Below the pieces are notes generated by a model. That model was not told the DNA's origin. It did no database searches and worked only from the letters and a program-made list of their open reading frames with translations. Source: Diphasiastrum complanatum (Eukaryota > Streptophyta > Lycopodiopsida > Lycopodiales > Lycopodiaceae). Taken from it: a DNA stretch of 64,000 bases. The position numbers and the translations under genes are program-made. This document shows, piece by piece, positions 56,128-64,000 of the stretch (its first letter is position 1; every line of letters begins with the position of its first letter). The stretch is taken from contig CM055096.1 of NCBI GenBank assembly GCA_029204225.1, positions 73,154,919-73,218,918 on the forward strand, given 5' to 3'.

Positions 56128-59100
56128 TCACACATTTAAAAAGACCGCTGTAGTTTTGTTTTTCCTTTGAGCAGCCTTAACTGACACAACTCGTGCAGCA
56201 TTAGCAGCTCTGTTTGCAAGAGCTACTGCTTTCTTCACTCGATCATCCACACGTTGGACTTCTAACGCCTTTGCAGCTGCATGCCTGGCTTCCTGTACAG
56301 GGTAAACAGCTCTTGCATCTTAATCCAGAGTGGGTTTGCAATCGACAAACATACGATCAACTACCAAACATAATGAAAGGGACGCCAACTAGAACAAATT
56401 TCAGCGCAATAGTAAACAGCCGGTTCTCTACGTACCTGAACAACATTCAGAACTTTAGTGTGGCTAACAGCTGAAGGAGACCCAGGTGCAGGATTTAAGG
56501 TGCTAGGTGTTACAAGTGCACCATGATGCCAATGACCCTCCTGTGTTTCTCCATTTCGAAATGTGTACAAACCTAACCCTTGCTTCCTTCCTTCATGCCA
56601 AGCCCCTTCATACTGATGGCCATTTTTGAAGTGATACACACCATAACCATGCATTTTGTCTTCGAAATACTCTCCAGCGTAAGTATCGCCATTCCTGAAT
56701 TTAAGGCCATACGAAAAATACTGAGATGAGAGAAAAGGTACATGGTAGTGCCGAGGTTCCCAAAGACTCATTATAGCTTGAATGGCATTTCATGATTTGT
56801 GGATCTCTAATTTCAAATAATTTCAGGCTCGTGCTTCTGAAACAAGTATCGTATGATTCTGCACCAAGTAGCACTAGCAACTTGCAAAATACGTTGCCAC
56901 ATCTCACTTCAGCAAAAGAATCTATATGAACGACAGAAAGCAAAGCCACCAAACACATAATGTAATATAAAGCATGACTAACACTTTTCAGACTACACAG
57001 ATGACAGAAGAACAAGTATAAAAGTATATCCATGCCTTGCCCACACAGTCAATTATTAGCTTGCAAGTTTCAAGTATGAAAGGCTGCAATCTAAATTCAG
57101 AAAATTTGATGATGGCTCATAAATATTCATCAATTTGCACAATAGATTGTCTGACACAAGGTTGTGGTGTGTGCACACTAATGGCATTAGCAATTGCATG
57201 CACAATGTATTTTAGGGTAAGTTGTAATGAGCTGTAAGGAGTCAGGACTTTACATTTAGCCGGCCAGTACTGCATTGGGTGTATTAGAGTAGATGGAGAA
57301 ATGTGTGCTTGGTTGCTTACAGTAAGCGAAGGAGTATTTGCGGTGATAATAGGGACTGTTTGCATAGTGACATTGGCAATCAATGCCCAGGCAGAGAGTG
57401 AATTGCTGTGACAACTATCAGATGATCGATCCACATGATCCAAGGAGTCTTTTGGTACCTATTTCTTTTGGGTTTGATTTGAGGGGGAGATGAGCAAAAA
57501 TATATTTCTGGCCATGTTATTTCTAATGCCATGTTATCGTCTTCTAGTCATGTTTTGACAATGACCAGCGTTCTCTAGTCCATGATATCCATTTCCTTTT
57601 TGAATCTTATGGTGTAAGGTCTGCTTTTGTGACCGTATCTGGACTCGACATCCAACAATTAAACCGTCAACCAAATATCTCCTGTGTAGGAGGCATGACT
57701 TCAAGCCAAAAAATGGCCCAAAAAGGTAATTTATGAATGATGTTGCCTGTTCTGTGAGAGAACCTTTTCCGCTACAATCAGGGGTGAAGGCCCATCTTCT
57801 AGCCCTCACTAGACCAGATGCTAGAATCATGGGCATTTCAATCAGCAGTTGGGTGGACGATGACACATGCAGTAGTCAGCACAGTATCGGTTTGATAGAG
57901 GAGGAGCACGGCAACACTAGCTTATAATGGAAACAATTCTCGCACAGCCACTGCTGCAGGGCAGTCTAAGCCATCTCATCAGTTTCAACAGTTGGGCTAG
58001 AGGACAATCATAGACATGGTGCATATGCAGGCACTCCAGGAACAGAGATACCCCTAAGACTAGATTTAGGATTAGGTGTGGACCTTAGCCCTTCGAGCTA
58101 AAGATGTACCTAACACTAGCTTTAGGACTAGGTATGACTATTAGGGCCCAATCGGGCCCTTACCAAAGACAAATAGGTGCAGCCCCTGCCCGTTCTCTCT
58201 CAATTTCAGCTTATGTTACATTGGTCGTGATTAATGGATCCTAAACAAGTAAGTACAAAGTTATTTTCACGAAAGATTATCTAACATATGGGTTGGTCAA
58301 AAGCCTAAAGCACGCCTTAGAAGGTCAACAACGTTCCAAACCTTTGAAAACAGTTAACAGCATATAATATAACATGGTGATTCTTTTACTACACCTTAAT
58401 ATCAGGACGAACATATTATGGCGTTTTAGGATCAAGCTGTTGGCCACACTACAAATGAACAAAGTCTCCACAATGCTACTGATCTACAAAAAAATCGAAA
58501 CAAGTTGACATTCTCTTAGATAAAAGAGACATACACTTCAATAATACCATCAAATTGTGTCTTGCCTCAAACCAAGAACATCAAGATCTTTGGAAAAAAT
58601 TGAACATCGACAAAAGTGAAATAATATCCAAATTTTGACTCTTTTCGTTAACATACCGAAAATGGTAGTAGCCAAATCCATGCTTCATTCCATGCTTAAA
58701 TTCTCCAACATACCGACTTCCATCCTCACATGTCTGCACTCCATTACCATGGCTCTGTCCTTTGGACCACTCTCCTGAGTATACGTCTCCGGTGTAAAAC
58801 CTATAGATTCCATACCCATCTCGCATTCCTTGCAGATACTGTCCCCGATAACGACTGCCACGAGCCCATGTTTCTACTCCATAACCATCAAATTTTCCAT
58901 CCACCCAATCTCCTTCATACTTTCCACTCATATAGAAGTAATAAACTCCGCTACCAGAGCAGCGTCCCTGATAAAACTCTCCCTCATAAACATCAGCATT
59001 ACTGTAGTTCTGCACTCCCTCACCATAAAATCTACTCTTTTCAAGCTTGGACTTGGAACCAATTGTCCAAGTAACTGCAGATCCGCCGTTATTCTTTTGT

Positions 59101-59660
59101 TTTCCTTTTTCATCGGCAAGCATAGGATCGCCACGTCTGAACCAGATTTTGCTGCAATAACCCCAACCGTGACTTAGCGCCGTAAGCAGAACATATAGCG
59201 CTTGCACTTTTGAACCAAGACTGCAATAAGGAACTGCAAGGCGTGCACAAAGCACAAATGTTCCAGAGAAGAGTAGGACTGCCATGCAATCGAACCAAAA
59301 TCGCAGAGAAAGATTTTCTGCAAACCAATTCAAACTTTGAACAGAACCCAATTTCACATACCACCAGACCAAGGGTATGATGATGAGCAATAATGGTGGA
59401 ACTAGCAACTGCAATTCAACTCTCCTCTGCTGCTGATACCTCGACGTATCAACTCTTCTTGGTGTCCGATTTACCTCTGGTAAAAAGCTTCTGTCCAGCC
59501 TTTCACGGTGCTTGTCTGTTGCTTCCAGCAAGTCTGAAAAGCAAGTCAAACTGCCAATGCAAGACTTGACAGTCGGCGAGCGGGAAAGCGATGATGGAGA
59601 ACGACCTAATTTTGAAAACCCAAGGGTTTTGGCCTTTGAGGGGGGCTCCATAGCGACCAT
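56128..59660 (-). CDS. Membrane-anchored MORN-repeat protein (MRF1-like), three exons
   Basis: Exons on the minus strand: 59660-58657, 56694-56436 and 56292-56128 (introns 1962 and 143 bp, GT-AG). Start: first ATG in a frame that opens slightly upstream; a second in-frame ATG is three codons on. The predicted protein is 475 residues. A Ser-rich N-terminus is followed by hydrophobic segments at about 83-103 (LLVPPLLLIIIPLVWWYV) and 121-146 (FWFDCMAVLLFSGTFVLCAR). Seven MORN repeats of 23 residues cover about 224-384 (for example KYEGDWVDGKFDGYGVETWA), plus a partial one. The C-terminal exon is Ala-rich and helical (EARHAAAKALEVQRVDDRVK, then ANRAANAARVVSVKAAQ). This order matches the Arabidopsis family of At1g21920 (MRF1), often mis-labelled SET7/9-like. 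MORN repeats bind lipids or partners; no enzyme domain is present. Intron 1 splits repeat 5 in phase 2. The gene looks intact. Confidence 0.9.
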
Positions 59661-60475
59661 CAGAGTTGAAATAGGCTGAGTATATCTTGCCGCCAAGCCA
59701 GTAAGACCTAATTACATCTAGAGCATTTCATCCGTCGCAAAAAACTACTATCCACCTTTACACCGTTCCGGAAGACCAGTGCAGCACCTAAACCCTCTAT
59801 CCATCCCCAATGAACCTGGAAAAGCCATCAACAGCAAGCATCCTAAGCCCGTAGAAACAAGGCAACAATAAGTTACGGTGATATTGGAGTTCAAGAGTAG
59901 GCACATAAGTATTAAACCTGTGTCAACATAATTTTCCAATCATAAAAGCGGTGAGGCCATTAGCAGCCATGAATGAGACGACAAGAAATGGGGTTTGCTG
60001 TGAAAATGGGAACATCAAATATACGAACCTCTCTCTCTCAATCACGCTCTCTATCTCTATCTTTCCTTGCTTGTTACTATTTTGTGAATCCTGGATCGAA
60101 GCTAAGCCAAAAAGAAGTAACCGGGTCCCAAAGCAAACAACCCCACAAGCCCCACTCTGTGCTCAATCCTCTCAATGCTACCAACAAACATGCCTTACCG
60201 ACACTCCTTACAACCATCACTCAGCCTTACAAAAACCGGCAGCACATACTACAGAAAGCAAGGGATTCTCCTGGTTCACATAAATTGAAGAAAAAGCAAC
60301 ACACAAAAGGAGGGGGGGAGTGGAAATGGCTGAAGATGACGATGATCGCTAGCGCATTGCTATATCTCTTTGGTGCCATCGTTGCAGCAGAAAGCGAGAG
60401 AGAGAGAGCGAGAGAGAGAGAGAGAGTAGAGAAAGCGCCATTCGCTACTTCGAAAATGGAATAAAAAGAATGGAA
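59661..60475 (-). promoter_or_regulatory. Upstream region and probable 5' UTR of the MORN gene
   Basis: Contains CTCTCTCTC-type stretches (60031-60042) and a GA microsatellite (GAGAGAGAGAGCGAGAGAGA at 60396-60426), common in plant leaders. No clear TATA box. The plus-strand frames here are low-complexity and not credible genes. Confidence 0.4.
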
Positions 60476-60719
60476 TAAAATTATTTAATTAAAAAATGAT
60501 GGAAATGAGTATTTTATTTGGAATCTTTGCTTTTTCATGAGAAGGATAGGATGGGATGGGTCAGATGGGAAATGTGGGGGCCATTTTTCATTTTTAGCCA
60601 TTATATTCAATGTACTCTCAAGAAATGTCCTTATATAGAGTGTTTTCCACCTCTCTCCCTCCGCATTATTTATGGTTTTGACTCTTTGTATGTGGATTAT
60701 GGTTTTCAAGGGGGCTAAA
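60476..60719. other. Gene-free spacer
   Basis: AT-rich with no feature. Confidence 0.4.
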
Positions 60720-60780
60720 ACCCCGAACCAAAGAAACTTTGGCTGCCAAGCTAATCAATTGAGTTAGTGAGGTTGGATAA
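60720..60780 (-). repeat. Third copy of the tRNA-like repeat
   Basis: CCAAAGAAACTTTGG followed by AAGCTAATCAATTGAG, the same order as at 24050 and 24150. The B-box side is decayed. Confidence 0.6.
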
Positions 60781-61305
60781 TTTTGATTGTTTTTATATGG
60801 GAGGTCCATCGTCTCGAGTCTTGAGCCCCTTGTTTAGGGTGGTTTCGTGCAAAATCATTTCAAAACGCAGACGTATTTCTCGTAGTAAGGGTCTGTCCCC
60901 ATTGAACAATCCCTAAGGGGGGCTAGATGTCAAAACTATTAGGTTGACCTAGGTTATGTGAAATCGCCTGTTATTCGTCTCCATTGACAAGACAATTGGG
61001 GTTTTTGGGGCCAACATACAAAAAAGACACTATTTCTCAAATCACGATAATCGTGATTCCAAGTACGGGCCAAAAATCACAGTGATTGTGATTTGAAACC
61101 TAGTCAAGGTTCAATGGGGATGCTCTATGAGATGGCATGTCCCCATAGAAATTGAGATTTTGGCATGAGTCTTGCTCAATGGGGGGTTAAGGCACGCCCT
61201 AATAGGAACTCAAAATTTGCATGTAAGTCCAAGTGGCCTTAATATGAGTTTGGAGAACCTAGCAGTGGCATTAGTTGGGATAAGCGTATTCCTCACCACC
61301 ACTCT
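60781..61305. other. Gene-free spacer
   Basis: Contains related palindromic phrases (ATCACGATAATCGTGAT at 61040-61056 and ATCACAGTGATTGTGAT at 61076-61092). No gene. Confidence 0.4.
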
Positions 61306-61410
61306 AGTGATAGTGGTGGGCTCCCAACTATCTAAGGGAAAAAGAAAAGACAACATTTAGGGAGATGATGATATCACCCACCTTCACCCTCGGGTTGTTT
61401 GGAGCCCACC
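61306..61410. repeat. Dispersed repeat copy 1 (MITE-like)
   Basis: CCACCACTCTAGTGATAGTGGTGG forms an inverted repeat, followed by GCTCCCAACTATCTAAGGG and GGGAGATGATGATATCACCC. It resembles 61918-62030 and, more weakly, the ends of the 332-bp duplication at 23.6-23.96 kb. Confidence 0.5.
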
Positions 61411-61917
61411 ACTAGGCTGCAAAATACATTGATCCCATTAGTTGCAACTATGTGCATGGTCCAACCACTTATTGCGAGCGAGTGAAGAAAGAATATTTTC
61501 TTAATCATAATTGAGGATGTAGGCAAAGCCCCAAAATACTTTACGATGGTGGAAAGATCATGATAACATCTTTCAAGCATTATTAGCCATTGGATGAGGG
61601 TAGGGTGTTACTTGCACCTGAGTCACTCAATGAACATTGGGAATACAATGCTCCCAAGTAAACATTCATGGAGCTAAATGTCACCTCTGATGTGTAGAGA
61701 GGTTTGCAGGCCTCATCTCCTAGCCCTTCACACTCCATATGAGAGTGAGTGTGAGGGTGTTCCTTTGTATAATTCTAACTATTGAGGCATGCATCATGTA
61801 GCTCAACCCAACATTCCTAGTCGCATCCCCTTGACAAGGGCATTCATTGTACATAGATCCATGGTCCCGTCACTTATTGGAGCAATTGAAGGGGAGTGTA
61901 GTTTGAAACTCCATCGT
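61411..61917. other. Gene-free spacer between repeat copies
   Basis: No coding region identified. Confidence 0.35.
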
Positions 61918-62030
61918 AATGATAGTGGTGGGCTCCCAACGATCTAAGGGTGGGGAGATATGATATTATCTTGGGAGATGGTGGTATCACCCACCCTCAC
62001 CACTAGATGTCTGTTGCACCATGTCAATCA
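61918..62030. repeat. Dispersed repeat copy 2 (MITE-like)
   Basis: GATAGTGGTGGGCTCCCAAC, ATCTAAGGG and GGAGATGGTGGTATCACCC are shared with copy 1; it ends CACTAGATGTCTGTTGCACCA, recalling TTAGATGGTTGTTGCACCA at 23951. Confidence 0.5.
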
Positions 62031-62317
62031 TGGTGCGAAATACTCTTGTCTGCAATTGAACAATCCTAGTTACATTTCCTTGCAAGTGCACTTAACTTGT
62101 GTTGGCATCTATTCTTGACACACAAGTTGAAACTTATTTGAAAAGGAGGACTTGGAGCAATTTTTATGGTGTTGTACATTGAAGGGTACACTCTCCTTCC
62201 AAGAATATTCTAGGACTAGAATATTCAAATTTTTGTGCCTCAAAGGCAAAATTTTCTCAACACTTTTCCATTCACTTTAATTATTTGCTATAGTTCACCT
62301 TACTTATTTGCTCTAGG

Positions 62318-62458
62318 CTGAAGCTACCATTGAAGTTGGCAAAACTTTTCAAGTTGAAGTTTGAAGCAATGAAGGCTAAGGAACTTAAGTTGAACATTGA
62401 AATGCAGAAGCTTCAAGCATATCTCAATGACAATTCACATAGCACATTGAAATCTTAA
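62318..62458 (+). other. Short Lys/Leu-rich coding-like stretch
   Basis: 46 open codons after a CTCTAG that could be an acceptor: KLPLKLAKLFKLKFEAMKAK followed by ELKLNIEMQKLQAYLND and a TAA. It looks like a short coiled coil, perhaps an exon or an old gag piece. No partner exon found. Confidence 0.25.
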
Positions 62459-62802
62459 TGACAATTCACAAATCACATTGAAGTGCACTACCCACAACAG
62501 GTCTAAGGGTTCAAATGAACCTATTGAGAGATAGGTACTTTTTGCTCCTTTCAAAATGTAGAAATGATCTTACTAGAAGGGCAAATAGATAGGATGGCCA
62601 ATTTGCGTCACCTCTTTGAACTAAACCCAACCCCCTCTCCCCCTCTTGGGCTTGAATTATTTCTTTTATCTTGTATTGTATTCAATGATGCCATAGTGCA
62701 ACACTTTTGCCCAATAATTCATTAGGACACATAGGCATGCCTTCAATTAGTTATTCATGAATCATACTCCTAGTAAGTTCTTGTCAAACCACTGATTATT
62801 TG
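62459..62802. other. Gene-free spacer
   Basis: ATGACAATTCACA(T/A)A is repeated at 62427 and 62458. No gene. Confidence 0.35.
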
Positions 62803-62902
62803 GGTATGATCCAAAACTCATTAGAACTAGAAATGATTAAGAAAGGTGCTTAGGTATGATCCAAAACTCATTAGAACTAGAAATGATTAAGAAAGGTGCT
62901 TG
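62803..62902. repeat. 50-bp tandem duplication
   Basis: GGTATGATCCAAAACTCATT... twice, at 62803 and 62853, apparently identical. Confidence 0.93.
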
Positions 62903-64000
62903 GGGGCAAGATAAGACAAGTGTACAAGTGTTTCCATCTTACCAAATCTCTCTAAGATTTACTTGCTTGTCACATGGATGAGATTGATCATGAGCACCAA
63001 GTCGTAACACTAAGAAAGCAAGTAATGATAAGATCATGATTTGTAAATGTAACCTTCGTGTGCAAAAATGAAATAAATAAATAAATAAATCAAATGAGTA
63101 TCTTCTTAGCACTTATAAGTTATAACTAAAATATAGCAAATTATTGATAATTTTGGCACAATTTTTAGGAACACTTAGTGCATTGGACAAAAATATCCTA
63201 GAATCACTAAATTTTTTTAGCGTCTTTAAAAATCCCACCCATGGAATTTAGCGCTATCACAAAAGGCATAGACTATCGATACATTTATTTGTGGACAAAG
63301 GGCTTGTCAAATGTTGGGGGACTTTCATGTTGAAATATGAAGAGGACTTGTGAAAGAGAAGAGGCTCCTTCCCAAAAACCAAGCACCATGTGCCCACTTT
63401 AGAAAGAAATGGGGTTGCTTGCCACCTCTAAGGCACTTTGTCCAATTTACTAAATACACAATGATGCTTGTGAAATGTTGGGTCCAAGTTTGATTCCCAA
63501 AATTTTAGTGATATCCTAATTAAAGTGGAAAAGCATGAAGTGGAGTAATTGAAATGCATCAAGGAAATTCAAAAACCATATATTTTGGACATTGTAAACA
63601 ACAAATTTAAGGATTCAAGATAAATACATGTTAAGAAAGAACACTGAACATTTTTATTCTTTTGCTTGGTAGGTTTTTTGGGTCGACCAAGATACCTAAA
63701 TAGATGTGATTTTTTATATGGTTATCACATTGTAAATATTTCCCTCGATGGCTCAAGTATGTATGAGTATGAAGTCTATTGACCATTGTACACTTATGCA
63801 TTGTATGCATGTGAGCAATATTAACTACTTGACATTCATTGTTATCTATGGGAGTAGTGAGCAGGGATAGGTAGATAACAAACTAGCGAGTAGCAAACTA
63901 TAAAGATAACAACAAAAATCTAGGTCATCTAGAGCACTTGAGTCCCGTACTAGAAATTGAAGGTTTTGGTTCACGACACATTGAGATGCAACTTGGGTTG
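62903..64000. other. Gene-free terminal stretch
   Basis: AT-rich; an (AAAT)5 microsatellite at 63071-63090. No gene, element protein or RNA recognised up to the window end. Confidence 0.45.

Noticed and set aside
57117-57866. Open frames in intron 1 of the MORN gene
   Set aside because: No recognised domain, overlapping frames on both strands, and located between two exons whose joining is fixed by repeat periodicity.
59951-60464. Plus-strand ORFs upstream of the MORN gene
   Set aside because: Low-complexity CT/GA sequence that fits a leader and promoter; no domain.

Overview
The window is nuclear DNA from a land plant. It has spliced genes with GT-AG introns, a HOL-type thiol methyltransferase, a membrane-anchored MORN protein of the Arabidopsis MRF1 type, many Ty1/copia elements whose primer-binding sites match plant initiator tRNA-Met (TGGTATCAGAGC), one hAT transposon, and a gypsy-like gag. 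A large repeat-rich genome such as a fern or other non-angiosperm would fit, but the species cannot be fixed from sequence alone. No organelle, viral or bacterial region is visible.

Layout. 1-3.2 kb: degenerate ~190-bp repeats, then the last two exons of an unrecognised coiled-coil gene. 3.2-8.9 kb: tRNA-like and tandem repeats, a decayed copia element, a CT/AC microsatellite. 8.9-18.5 kb: a nest in which a minus-strand copia (A) is split in its reverse transcriptase by a young, complete, plus-strand LTR element with one 1024-codon ORF made of gag plus ~767 residues that are not pol. A diverged relative lies in the other orientation at 16.9-18.5 kb. 18.6-23.1 kb: a rearranged copia (B) and a plus-strand copia fragment (C) split by a solo LTR. 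23.3-24.2 kb: an exact 332-bp tandem duplication and a tandem tRNA-like repeat. 24.3-27.2 kb: the methyltransferase gene. 27.5-33.0 kb: a hAT transposon with an 8-bp target duplication. 34.0-40.7 kb: copia remnants D (minus) and E (plus). 40.7-51.2 kb: a complex block bounded by ~900-bp inverted repeats, holding a 598-bp tandem duplication, a ~1.9-kb minisatellite (27-bp unit, 190-bp higher-order unit) and a gypsy-like gag without visible pol. 51.2-52.9 kb: copia gag fragments on both strands around an LTR. 56.1-59.7 kb: the MORN gene on the minus strand in three exons. 60.7-64 kb: dispersed repeats and no confident gene.

Host genes are sparse (three loci, one of them complete at protein level) and unrelated to each other; the rest is transposon history. 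The observation I rate highest is the gag-only copia-type family in which most of pol has been replaced by a long unknown coding region, kept in two diverged copies here.
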